Assembly (NCBI GenBank): GCA_945901025.1
Contig: CAMDJW010000001.1
Coordinates: forward strand, 310,001 to 374,000
Length of the DNA: 64,000 bases
Direction: 5' to 3'
Origin: Spirosoma fluviale
GTDB taxonomy: Bacteria > Bacteroidota > Bacteroidia > Cytophagales > Spirosomataceae
Position 1 is the first letter of the stretch. Each line of letters opens with the position of its first letter. Positions 55,648 through 63,747 of the stretch are shown here, piece after piece. The translations under genes were made by a program, and so were the position numbers. The notes under the pieces are model-generated. The model ran no database searches, was not told the DNA's origin, and worked only from the letters and a program-made list of their open reading frames with translations.

Positions 55648-55971
55648 TTATTCCAATTGATCAGAAAGAGACTTCAAAAAATTACGAATATCAGTAAGCT
55701 GATTAATAACGACTTGATTGGGATTTATTGGATTTCCTTTGCTATTCAATGCTTGCTTGGCTCCTTCTAAAGTCATTCCTTTTGTCTCAATTAAATCAAA
55801 AAGAACTTCAATTTTCTGAATATCTACAGCTGTATACTTTCTAGCTCCTGTGGATTTACGCTTGGGTAAAAGATGTGGAAATTGAGATTCCCAATACCTT
55901 AATTTAGACGTATTGAGTTTAAATCTGTCTGCAACTTCAGAAATAGAATAATAAAGTTTTTCGTATTCCAT
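55648..55971 (-). CDS. MerR-family transcriptional regulator
   Basis: The 107-residue protein begins with a MerR helix-turn-helix (YYSISEVADRFKLNTSKLRYWESQFPHLLPKRKS, about residues 7-40, followed by GARKYTAVDI) and a short dimerisation helix (VLFDLIETKGMTLEGAKQAL). There is no effector-binding domain, so it is one of the short MerR-like regulators common in Bacteroidota near dprA or lexA-type genes. The regulated genes are unknown. It is divergent from alaS. Confidence 0.88.
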   Translation of the reverse strand: MEYEKLYYSISEVADRFKLNTSKLRYWESQFPHLLPKRKSTGARKYTAVDIQKIEVLFDLIETKGMTLEGAKQALNSKGNPINPNQVVINQLTDIRNFLKSLSDQLE

Positions 55972-56035
55972 AGCGTAAAATAAAGAAAGCTTGCAACAGG
56001 TAATTCATTAATTCATTAATTCGAATAAAAAAAAC

Positions 56036-56043
56036 TAATTTTG
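56036..56043 (+). promoter_or_regulatory. -7 promoter element of alaS
   Basis: TAATTTTG is an exact TAnnTTTG match, 65 bases before the alaS ATG. It faces the merR promoter element only 13 bases to the right. Confidence 0.5.
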
Positions 56044-56056
56044 CAATTCCTGTAAA

Positions 56057-56064
56057 CAAAAGTA
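56057..56064 (-). promoter_or_regulatory. -7 promoter element of the MerR-family gene
   Basis: The minus strand reads TACTTTTG, an exact match, about 86 bases before the MerR ATG. The predicted start would lie next to that of alaS on the other strand. Confidence 0.45.
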
Positions 56065-56108
56065 AACAGGTACAATTAAAATACCCATTAATTTACAAAA
56101 TAAAAGCA

Positions 56109-58739
56109 ATGACCTCATCTGAGATCCGCCAACAATTTTTAGATTTTTTTGCTTCAAAAGGACATTTAATTGTTCCTTCTGCTCCATTAATAGCAAAGAA
56201 CGATCCTACTTTGTTATTTAATAACTCAGGAATGGCTCAATTCAAGGATTTTTTCCTTGGAAATGGAACACCACCGTCTAAAAGAATTGCAGATACGCAA
56301 AAATGTCTTAGAGTTTCCGGAAAACACAATGACCTTGAAGATGTGGGCTTTGATACCTACCACCATACCATGTTTGAAATGTTGGGCAATTGGTCTTTCG
56401 GTGATTATTTCAAGAAAGAAGCATTAACCTGGTCATGGGAGCTTTTAACAGAGGTTTTCAAATTGCCTAAGGATCGAATTTACGTATCCGTTTTTGAGGG
56501 AGATCAGAAAGATGGCGTGCCATTCGATCAAGAAGCATTTGATCTTTGGAAAAATATCGTGGGTGAAGACCGAATTATCTTTGGAAATAAAAAAGATAAT
56601 TTCTGGGAAATGGGAGAAACAGGTCCTTGTGGACCCTGTTCAGAAATACATATTGATTTAAGGGATCAAGCAGATGTAGATGCAATTTCAGGAAAAACAT
56701 TAGTTAATGCCGATCACCCTCAGGTAATTGAAATTTGGAATAACGTATTTATGCAATTCGAAAGAATGGCTGATGGTTCACTAGTACCACTCCCGTCTAA
56801 GCATGTGGACACGGGTATGGGCTTTGAACGCTTGTGTATGGCGATTCAAGGTAAGCAATCCAATTACGATACGGATGTTTTTCAAGGCACCATACAAATA
56901 CTTGCAGAGAAATTTGGTCAAAAATATGGCGAGTCCAAATGGCCAGATATTGCGATGCGCGTCATTGCCGACCACATAAGGGCGATTGCATTTTGTATTG
57001 CGGATGGCCAACTACCCTCCAATACAAAGGCTGGATACGTCATTAGGCGAATTTTACGTCGGGCAGTTCGGTATGGATATACCTATCTGAATTTTAAGGA
57101 GCCCTTTTTACATTTATTAATTCCTTCTTTAGCACAACAATTTAAAGGAGTTTTTGACGAATTGATCGCACAGGAAGCTTTTGTGGCCAAAGTGATTTAT
57201 GAGGAAGAATTATCTTTTCTAAGAACGTTATCCTCAGGGCTGATCCGATTAGATAATCTGATGGAAAAAGCACAAACCAATCAAATTAAAATTTTAAGTG
57301 GTGAAGAAGTTTTTGAACTAAATGATACCTATGGATTTCCTATCGATTTAACTGCGTTAATTGCACGTGAAAATGGCATGGACATCGATGAGTCTGGGTA
57401 TAACCAAGCACTCCAAGCACAAAAATTGAGATCCAGAAAAGATGCGGGCGCCAGTGCAGAAGATTGGGTATTTGTACATGATGGAGATGAAGTATCATTT
57501 GTTGGCTATGATGAAACAAAAGTCAATACACGCATATTAAAGTATCAAAAAACTCAAAATAAATCGGGTTTACAATATAAAGTAGTCCTAGAAATCACCC
57601 CATTTTACGCTGAATCAGGAGGCCAAGTAGGTGACTCAGGGTATTTAAATTTTTCCTCCAGGGCTAAAATCCAAGTGATTGACACCAAAAAAGAGAATGA
57701 TTTAATTGTTCACATTGTCACCGATTCGGGTATCGAGCCATTGATCAATGAAGAATTGTCGGCAGAAATAGATGTCAGCCGGCGTAGAGTAATTACTCAA
57801 AATCATAGTTCAACACACTTATTGCAAGCAGCACTTCAAGGAATTTTAGGAAAGCATGTGGGCCAAAAAGGAAGTTTGGTGAACGAAGAAATACTAAGAT
57901 TCGATTTTTCGCATTTTCAAAAAGTAAGTGATGAGGAAATCAAGAAAATCGAATCCATCGTCAATGCTAAAATAGCTGAAAATATCCCACTATTAGAAGA
58001 AAGAAATGTACCTATTTCCCAAGCAAAAGACAAGGGTGCTATGGCGCTATTTGGTGAAAAATACGGAGATTTTGTACGTGTCATCACTTTTGACAAAAAC
58101 TTTTCGGTGGAGCTTTGTGGGGGAACGCATGTTCCATCAACTGGCGAAATTGGTTTGTTTAAGATTATTTCAGAAAGTTCAGTGGCCACAGGAGTTCGCC
58201 GAATAGAAGCGATCACATCCAAAAAGGCCTATGAATTACTGAGTACACAAGAACAAATTTTGGATGAAATAGACCAATTACTTAAGTCCCCTAAAGACTT
58301 AGTTAAGGCCGTTGGCCAATTAATCGAACAAAACACAAGTCTTCAAAAATCCATCTCTGCTTATCAGAATAAGGAAGTTGGCGACGTAAGGCAAGCATTA
58401 AAATCTAAAATTCAAAATAAAGATGGAGTTGATTATATCATTCAGCAAATAGAAATCCCTTCGGCTGATGCTTTAAAAAACTTAGCCTTTGAGTTACAGT
58501 CTGAAAGCAACTCCATTTTTTGCTTCTTAGCTGCCGAAATTGACGGAAAAGCCAGTTTGGCATTAGCTATATCAAAAGAATTAACTGAGAAAAAATCATT
58601 CAATGCAGGTACGATTATTCGCGAGCTGGCGAAAGAAGTTCAAGGCGGAGGAGGAGGGCAAGCATTTTTAGCCACCGCTGGGGGGCAAAATCCGGATGGT
58701 ATTAAGGCTGCTTTACAATTGGCTTTAACTTATTTATAA
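56109..58739 (+). CDS. alaS: Alanyl-tRNA synthetase
   Basis: The 876-residue protein has the class II catalytic core (FFASKGHLIVPSAPLI, FNNSGMAQFKDFFLG, MFEMLGNWSFGDYFKKEA, RVIADHIRAIAFCIADG), the editing domain with HSSTHLLQAAL and CGGTHVPSTGEIG (zinc/substrate His and Cys), and the C-terminal DHHA1 region ending QGGGGGQAFLATAGG. Length and motif order are complete. It charges tRNA(Ala) and clears Ser/Gly. pabB starts two bases after its stop, so it likely heads a four- or five-gene operon. Confidence 0.98.
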   Translation: MTSSEIRQQFLDFFASKGHLIVPSAPLIAKNDPTLLFNNSGMAQFKDFFLGNGTPPSKRIADTQKCLRVSGKHNDLEDVGFDTYHHTMFEMLGNWSFGDYFKKEALTWSWELLTEVFKLPKDRIYVSVFEGDQKDGVPFDQEAFDLWKNIVGEDRIIFGNKKDNFWEMGETGPCGPCSEIHIDLRDQADVDAISGKTLVNADHPQVIEIWNNVFMQFERMADGSLVPLPSKHVDTGMGFERLCMAIQGKQSNYDTDVFQGTIQILAEKFGQKYGESKWPDIAMRVIADHIRAIAFCIADGQLPSNTKAGYVIRRILRRAVRYGYTYLNFKEPFLHLLIPSLAQQFKGVFDELIAQEAFVAKVIYEEELSFLRTLSSGLIRLDNLMEKAQTNQIKILSGEEVFELNDTYGFPIDLTALIARENGMDIDESGYNQALQAQKLRSRKDAGASAEDWVFVHDGDEVSFVGYDETKVNTRILKYQKTQNKSGLQYKVVLEITPFYAESGGQVGDSGYLNFSSRAKIQVIDTKKENDLIVHIVTDSGIEPLINEELSAEIDVSRRRVITQNHSSTHLLQAALQGILGKHVGQKGSLVNEEILRFDFSHFQKVSDEEIKKIESIVNAKIAENIPLLEERNVPISQAKDKGAMALFGEKYGDFVRVITFDKNFSVELCGGTHVPSTGEIGLFKIISESSVATGVRRIEAITSKKAYELLSTQEQILDEIDQLLKSPKDLVKAVGQLIEQNTSLQKSISAYQNKEVGDVRQALKSKIQNKDGVDYIIQQIEIPSADALKNLAFELQSESNSIFCFLAAEIDGKASLALAISKELTEKKSFNAGTIIRELAKEVQGGGGGQAFLATAGGQNPDGIKAALQLALTYL

Positions 58740-58741
58740 AC

Positions 58742-59722
58742 ATGAATTCAGCTATCCCATGGATGTCATTTGAGCAGGTTTGCGCTAGAATGGATGAAAT
58801 GGGAAAAAGTAATCATCCTTTCCTATTTTTCGTGGATTATAAAGCTGAATCGGGTTGGATCGGTACTCCCAGCGAAGCCCAAGCATTAGGGATAAAGTAT
58901 GAAATAGGATCAAATAAAATAGCAGCAAAGTCTGAAAAAAAACCTATTTTTAATAAAACCCCCATTTCAGAAGCAAGCTATTTGGAAAAATTCAATCAAG
59001 TCCAAAGAGCTATTCAACGGGGCGATTCTTTTTTAATCAATCTAACTGCCCAGACTCAAATTGAATCCAATTTGACTATTGAAGAAATTTATACCATTGC
59101 TCAAGCTCGATATAAACTATTAGTTCCGCAATTTTTTACTGTTTTCTCACCCGAATGTTTTATTCAAATTGAAGCGAATAAAATTAAATCTTTTCCGATG
59201 AAGGGTACATTAGCGGTAGTAAATCATTCGAGCCCAGATAATTTAATTAATGACGTAAAAGAGCAAGCTGAACATGCGACGATTGTTGACCTTATCCGAA
59301 ATGACTTAAGCCAAGTGGCCTTCCCAATCCAAGTGGAAAAGTATAAGTTTATCGATCAGGTTAAAACCCATGAAGGTGATTTATGGCAGATGTCTTCCTT
59401 AATTTCTGGAGAATTATTAGATGAATTTAAGGGGCATTTTGGAAGGATTTTGCGCCAACTTCTACCCGCCGGGTCAATATCGGGGGCTCCTAAAACCTCC
59501 ACTTTAAGGATAATCGAAGAGGTTGAGGCTTATTCAAGAGGTTTTTATACAGGAATCATGGGACTTTTCGACGGTCATTTATTTGATTCTGGGGTAATGA
59601 TTCGGTATATCGAAATAACAGAAAATACCATGACCTATAAAAGTGGTGGGGGTATTACCGTTTTTTCTGAAGCTAAAAAAGAGTATCAAGAATTAATTCA
59701 AAAAGTATATCTTCCCTTTTAA
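58742..59722 (+). CDS. pabB: Aminodeoxychorismate synthase component I (PabB)
   Basis: The 326-residue protein is a chorismate-binding enzyme. It has the catalytic lysine-containing region FPMKGTLAV, DLIRNDLSQVA, LLPAGSISGAPK and TGIMGLFDG. It is shorter than E. coli PabB because most of the N-terminal tryptophan-binding domain is missing, as in compact PabB forms. It makes 4-amino-4-deoxychorismate for folate. It is followed two bases later by the PabC-like lyase gene, which supports the assignment over anthranilate synthase. pabA is not visible here. Confidence 0.88.
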   Translation: MNSAIPWMSFEQVCARMDEMGKSNHPFLFFVDYKAESGWIGTPSEAQALGIKYEIGSNKIAAKSEKKPIFNKTPISEASYLEKFNQVQRAIQRGDSFLINLTAQTQIESNLTIEEIYTIAQARYKLLVPQFFTVFSPECFIQIEANKIKSFPMKGTLAVVNHSSPDNLINDVKEQAEHATIVDLIRNDLSQVAFPIQVEKYKFIDQVKTHEGDLWQMSSLISGELLDEFKGHFGRILRQLLPAGSISGAPKTSTLRIIEEVEAYSRGFYTGIMGLFDGHLFDSGVMIRYIEITENTMTYKSGGGITVFSEAKKEYQELIQKVYLPF

Positions 59723-59723
59723 T

Positions 59724-60323
59724 ATGTTTTCATTTTTAGAAACAATTTGTGTTGAAAATGGTGCATTGAAATATATGAACTACCACCAAAAAAGAGTGAA
59801 TAATACTTTTGATTCAATCTATTCAGGAATAGCACCATTTGACCTAAAAAAAGCATTCAATAATCAAAATATTCCTTCCATGGGAATGTATAGAGCGCGC
59901 GTTATTTACGAAGAGCAAATAAAGTCCATTGAATTTATTCCCTATCAAGAGAAAAAAATAGCTTCTTTAAGGGTGGTAAATACGGGTGAATTCGACTATG
60001 GGTTCAAATGGGCTGATCGATCCTATTTTGAACATACCCTTACTGAGAACAACGAGGTAGACGAAGTAATATTTGAATTAGATGGCAAAATTCAAGATTG
60101 TACCATAGCCAATCTCGCTTTTTTAAAAGATGGAATATGGTATACACCTAAAAATCCGATGCACTGGGGAACGACCCGCGCTAGGTTAATTGACGAAAAT
60201 AAAATTCAGGAAACTGATATTTTAGTAGATGAATTACCCACTTACACCCATATTTGTTTGATTAACGTGTTTAGAGAATTGAGTTTAGTTAAATCACTTT
60301 CGGTTTCAGCTGCTATTTTGTAA
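59724..60323 (+). CDS. pabC: Aminotransferase class IV / aminodeoxychorismate lyase (PabC-like)
   Basis: The 199-residue protein resembles PLP fold-type IV enzymes: the Schiff-base lysine is probably in FKWADRSYFEH, and EVIFELDGKIQDCTIANLAFLKDGIW matches the E-x5-(S/T)-x-N region (given about residues 115-140). It is shorter than classical PabC (about 270 residues) but includes the C-terminal GTTRARLI-like helix. With pabB it would release 4-aminobenzoate for folate. It starts one base after the pabB stop. Confidence 0.8.
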   Translation: MFSFLETICVENGALKYMNYHQKRVNNTFDSIYSGIAPFDLKKAFNNQNIPSMGMYRARVIYEEQIKSIEFIPYQEKKIASLRVVNTGEFDYGFKWADRSYFEHTLTENNEVDEVIFELDGKIQDCTIANLAFLKDGIWYTPKNPMHWGTTRARLIDENKIQETDILVDELPTYTHICLINVFRELSLVKSLSVSAAIL

Positions 60324-60342
60324 ATTCGATTAATCTAATAAA

Positions 60343-61776
60343 ATGAGCTCAAGCAAAAGTCCTTCCTTTCTCTTACATCAAAAATTCCCCTTTGAGCCTA
60401 CACCCTCCCAAGTCCAACTATTTGAAAAATTAAGTGGCTTTATCTTGAATCAAGATGAATGGGCTCCCTTAACTTTTATCATTAAAGGATATGCAGGAAC
60501 AGGGAAAACAACGGTTATATCGACCTTAATCAAAGTGCTAGGTTCATTTGAATATAAGACTCAATTAATTGCTCCTACAGGTAGGGCGGCAAAGGTAATG
60601 GCTAATTATTCTAAAAAGAAAGCCAGTACAATTCATAAAAAAATCTATCGCCAAGTAAGTAATCCAAGTTCTGGAACACTCACTTTTCAACGAATGAATA
60701 ATTATGCCACAAACACAGTTTTCATTGTAGATGAGGCATCGATGATTACAGATGAAGCTGAGTTTGGTTTCAATAGCCTATTGACTGATTTAATTGAATA
60801 TGTATTTACCAATCCAGAGAATGGACATAATGGGAATAAACTCATTTTTGTGGGTGACACGGCCCAACTTCCTCCCGTGGGTAAATCGCTTTCTCCAGCC
60901 TTATCGAAAGAATACATTAGCCAAGAATTTCACATGGAAGTTATGGAGCATGAATTAATCGATGTCATGCGCCAAGATTCACAATCTGGTATTCTATTTA
61001 ACGCAACCGCTCTACGCCTATTATTGAATGAAAAATCAACTCAAATAAAGTTCAATACAGCTTCTTTCAAAGATTTCTTTCGAATGACCGGAGAAAAAAT
61101 GGAAGATGGCATGCACTATGCGTTTCGAAAATTTGGCAAAGAGAATACCATCCTTTTAACGCGATCCAATAAAAGTGCCGTGATGTACAATCAATTTGTT
61201 AGGCGAACCATTTTATATCAAGAAGATGAAATTTCGAGTGGCGATTTATTGATGATTGTCCGAAATAATTACCATTGGTTAGACGAAGACTCCCCCGCTG
61301 GTTTTTTAGCGAATGGTGATTTTGTGGAAGTGATGAAAATCAAAAAAGAAGAGGAAATGCACGGTTTCCGATTTTTACAAGTTTCATTAAGGCTTTGTGA
61401 TTATGAGGAACATCCAGAGGTAGAAGCCAAAATTTTATTAGATACCTTACATTCCTCGGAATCCGCTCTAGGGAAAGAAGGAAATAAAAAATTGTATGAC
61501 TCTGTATGTGAGGATTATGCGCACCTGAGTAAAAAGAAAGAGCGAATGGAGGCGATCAAAAAAGACCCCTATTTGAATGCGCTACAAGTAAAATTTGCCT
61601 ACGCATTAACCTGCCATAAATCTCAAGGTGGCCAGTGGGGCGCTGTTTTTGTAGACCAAGGATATTTAAAAGAGGATCAAATCGATGCGGAGTATATTCG
61701 TTGGCTTTACACGGCGATTACTCGTTCCACGCATGAATTGTTTTTGGTCAATTTCCATGAGCGGTTTTTTGATTAA
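60343..61776 (+). CDS. RecD-like SF1 ATP-dependent DNA helicase
   Basis: The 477-residue protein has helicase motifs in order: Q/I with KGYAGTGKTT (about 49-58), LIAPTGRAAKVM, VFIVDEASMITD (Walker B), LIFVGDTAQLPPVGKS, an arginine-rich motif region (NTILLTRSNKSAV), and a C-terminal UvrD_C_2-like segment with FAYALTCHKSQGGQWGAVFVDQ and TAITRSTHELFLVN. It lacks the large N-terminal domains of RecD2. It probably unwinds 5' DNA ends in repair or mobile-DNA processing. It is cotranscribed in frame order with pabC, 19 bases apart. Confidence 0.88.
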   Translation: MSSSKSPSFLLHQKFPFEPTPSQVQLFEKLSGFILNQDEWAPLTFIIKGYAGTGKTTVISTLIKVLGSFEYKTQLIAPTGRAAKVMANYSKKKASTIHKKIYRQVSNPSSGTLTFQRMNNYATNTVFIVDEASMITDEAEFGFNSLLTDLIEYVFTNPENGHNGNKLIFVGDTAQLPPVGKSLSPALSKEYISQEFHMEVMEHELIDVMRQDSQSGILFNATALRLLLNEKSTQIKFNTASFKDFFRMTGEKMEDGMHYAFRKFGKENTILLTRSNKSAVMYNQFVRRTILYQEDEISSGDLLMIVRNNYHWLDEDSPAGFLANGDFVEVMKIKKEEEMHGFRFLQVSLRLCDYEEHPEVEAKILLDTLHSSESALGKEGNKKLYDSVCEDYAHLSKKKERMEAIKKDPYLNALQVKFAYALTCHKSQGGQWGAVFVDQGYLKEDQIDAEYIRWLYTAITRSTHELFLVNFHERFFD

Positions 61777-61779
61777 ATC

Positions 61780-61950
61780 ATGGTTTTAGCCATGAAATCA
61801 TTTATAAAATCCATGATGGGTAAAGCGATTAAGCAAATTGTACTTGATGCTATTCAAAAAATCTTAGAAGAATCCCAATCGCAAAAAGAAAACATTTACT
61901 TACAAATCAGCTTGCAACAATTAGAGCTCTTAAAAATCAAAGGGTTATAA
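61780..61950 (+). CDS. Small hypothetical protein, 56 residues
   Basis: An ATG at 61780, three bases after the helicase stop, opens a 56-codon frame: MVLAMKSFIKSMMGKAIKQI then VLDAIQKILEESQSQKENIY and LQISLQQLELLKIKGL. It is amphipathic and helical, with no signal or long hydrophobic stretch. An alternative start is ATG at 61792. The tight spacing suggests it is part of the alaS-pabBC-helicase operon, but no family is recognised and it could be spurious. It ends ten bases before the end of the convergent ald. Confidence 0.45.
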   Translation: MVLAMKSFIKSMMGKAIKQIVLDAIQKILEESQSQKENIYLQISLQQLELLKIKGL

Positions 61951-61960
61951 ATTTTGGGAA

Positions 61961-63046
61961 TTATAAATTAAACGAAGCGGCCAAACCGGGATGAAATAAT
62001 TTTCCTTCGTAGATCGTCAATCCTTTATTTAATGCTTCATTCGACGTACTGGCATCTTGCCAACCCAAATTAGCTAGTAGTTGGATATAGGGCAAAGTTG
62101 CCTGAGTTAAGGCTAAAGTAGATGTTTGTGGCACTGCACCCGGCATATTCGCTACACAATAATGCAATATTCCATCTATTTCATACACTGGATTTTCATG
62201 GGTGGTGGGTTTACAGGTTTCGATACATCCTCCTTGATCGACGGCTACATCAACTAACACAGTTCCCGCTTCCATTTTCCTTAAATCTTCCTTTTTAATC
62301 AATTGCGGCGCTTTTGACCCATGCAATAAAACAGCTCCGATCAATAAATCAACATGAGGTAAATGACTCTGAATAGCATGAGAAGTGGCAAATTGCGTGT
62401 GGACATTAGCCGGTAAGACTTCGTCTAAATACCGTAAACGAGATAAATTAGTATCCATGATCGTTACATTGGCTCCTAAACCGGCGGCCATTTTGGCTGC
62501 TTGCGTACCGACCACTCCCCCTCCTAAAATTAATACATGAGCAGGCTGGACTCCTGGAACACCGCCCAACATCTTTCCTTTTCCACCCTGTGGCTTTCCT
62601 AGATAATAGGCGCCCACTTGGACCGCCATACGACCAGCTACTTCAGACATAGGAATTAAAAGAGGTAATGTTCGATCAGATAACTCAACAGATTCGTAAG
62701 CAAAGCAAATGGCCTTTGACCTGAGCATTGCCTCAGTTAATTCACGTGAAGCTGCAAAATGAAAATAGGTGAAAATGATTTGACCATTTTTGATTAAATC
62801 ATATTCAACGGCAAGAGGCTCTTTAACTTTTACAATTAGATCTGCAGCAGCATAAACTTCTGCCGCAGTGGGCAATATACTGGCTCCTTCATGCGCATAC
62901 ATTTCATCTGTGAATCCAGAACCTAAACCCGCGTTCGTTTCGATCCAGATTTGATGACCATCTTTTTGTAACGCATGAACTCCGGCTGGGCTTAGGCCAA
63001 CACGGAACTCCTGATTTTTTATTTCCTTAGGGATACCAATATTCAT
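61961..63046 (-). CDS. ald: Alanine dehydrogenase
   Basis: From the ATG at 63046 the protein has 361 residues and begins MNIGIPKEIKNQEFRVGLSP, the standard start of alanine dehydrogenase. It has the NAD-binding HVLILGGGVVGTQAAKMA, catalytic His in TYFHFAASREL and MSEVAGRMAVQVGA. It interconverts alanine and pyruvate plus ammonia. The frame also opens 18 codons upstream, but that extension (63100) overlaps a leader hairpin. It is divergent from an Lrp/AsnC-family gene that may control it. Confidence 0.96.
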   Translation of the reverse strand: MNIGIPKEIKNQEFRVGLSPAGVHALQKDGHQIWIETNAGLGSGFTDEMYAHEGASILPTAAEVYAAADLIVKVKEPLAVEYDLIKNGQIIFTYFHFAASRELTEAMLRSKAICFAYESVELSDRTLPLLIPMSEVAGRMAVQVGAYYLGKPQGGKGKMLGGVPGVQPAHVLILGGGVVGTQAAKMAAGLGANVTIMDTNLSRLRYLDEVLPANVHTQFATSHAIQSHLPHVDLLIGAVLLHGSKAPQLIKKEDLRKMEAGTVLVDVAVDQGGCIETCKPTTHENPVYEIDGILHYCVANMPGAVPQTSTLALTQATLPYIQLLANLGWQDASTSNEALNKGLTIYEGKLFHPGLAASFNL

Positions 63047-63064
63047 AATTTCAAGGTAAAATAG

Positions 63065-63091
63065 AAAAGCCAACGAATTAAATTCGCTGGC
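63065..63091 (-). promoter_or_regulatory. Terminator-like hairpin in the ald leader (attenuator candidate)
   Basis: On the minus strand GCCAGCGAATT-like and AATTCGTTGGC arms (63091-63069) pair over 11 bases with one G.U wobble, followed by TTTTCTATTTT. The hairpin lies between the ald promoter element (63127-63120) and the ald ATG (63046). No minus-strand gene lies upstream for which it could be an ordinary terminator. Confidence 0.5.
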
Positions 63092-63119
63092 CTTTTCCAA
63101 TGATGAAGAATAATAGATA

Positions 63120-63127
63120 CAAATATA
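63120..63127 (-). promoter_or_regulatory. -7 promoter element of ald
   Basis: The minus strand reads TATATTTG, an exact TAnnTTTG match, 73 bases before the ald ATG. Confidence 0.5.
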
Positions 63128-63176
63128 TGATTTACAATAAAATATTTTGTGTTAATTCATTTAATAAGTAAATAAA

Positions 63177-63199
63177 CTGATAATTATCATAATTATCAG
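63177..63199. promoter_or_regulatory. Perfect 11-bp-arm palindrome between ald and the Lrp-type gene (operator candidate)
   Basis: CTGATAATTAT and ATAATTATCAG flank a single central C. It lies near the expected -33 region of the Lrp-type gene, and upstream of the ald promoter. AT-rich inverted repeats in this size range are typical of Lrp/AsnC-family operators. Confidence 0.55.
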
Positions 63200-63209
63200 A
63201 AAATATTAC

Positions 63210-63217
63210 TAATTTTA
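63210..63217 (+). promoter_or_regulatory. Probable -7 element of the Lrp/AsnC-type gene
   Basis: TAATTTTA matches TAnnTTTG at 7 of 8 positions, 32 bases before the ATG at 63249. The palindrome at 63177-63199 covers the matching -33 position. Confidence 0.35.
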
Positions 63218-63248
63218 GGATTATTTATTTCAAAAAACAGAAAAGATT

Positions 63249-63719
63249 ATGGCTATAAAATCCGCTTTAGATGCTTTGGATATTAAAATTTTGAAAATTT
63301 TACAGAATAATAGCCAACATACGCTTAAAGATATCGCTGAACAGGTTAATTTATCGTTGAGTCCGACACATGACCGAATAAAGCGACTGGAAATGGATGG
63401 ATATATCAAAGGATATGTAGGTATTTTAAATCGAAAAAAATTGAATCTAGGATTAATGGTACATTGCCAAGTGACTCTAGAGAAACAAAATAGAAGCAAC
63501 TTTTCCGAATTCGAAAAATCAATTAAGGAGTTTCCTGAAGTAATATCATGTCATTTGGTTTCAGGAAACTTTGATTACTATTTGAATGTGATCAGTGAAG
63601 ATGTGGAGAGTTACAACCGTTTTTATCAGGAAAAACTAGCTGTTTTACCATCGGTAGCTCATATTAGTTCGTTATTTGTCATGGATGAAATTAAAACAAC
63701 GACATCGCTTCCCTTGTAA
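63249..63719 (+). CDS. Lrp/AsnC-family transcriptional regulator
   Basis: The 156-residue protein has an N-terminal winged helix (ALDIKILKILQNNSQHTLKDIAEQVNLSLSPTHDRIKRLEMDGYI, about residues 9-52) and a C-terminal RAM ligand-binding domain (about 70-150; GNFDYYLNVI, SSLFVMDEIKTTT). Such regulators bind amino acids as octamers and control their genes. It is divergent from ald, and alanine dehydrogenase genes are often under an Lrp-type neighbour, so autoregulation and control of ald through the palindrome at 63177-63199 is a reasonable inference. Confidence 0.92.
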   Translation: MAIKSALDALDIKILKILQNNSQHTLKDIAEQVNLSLSPTHDRIKRLEMDGYIKGYVGILNRKKLNLGLMVHCQVTLEKQNRSNFSEFEKSIKEFPEVISCHLVSGNFDYYLNVISEDVESYNRFYQEKLAVLPSVAHISSLFVMDEIKTTTSLPL

Positions 63720-63727
63720 ATATTTCG

Positions 63728-63735
63728 TATCTTTG
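63728..63735 (+). promoter_or_regulatory. -7 promoter element of tmRNA
   Basis: TATCTTTG is an exact TAnnTTTG match, 12 bases before the first G of the mature-looking GGGG end of tmRNA. Confidence 0.6.
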
Positions 63736-63747
63736 TCCACCTTTTAT

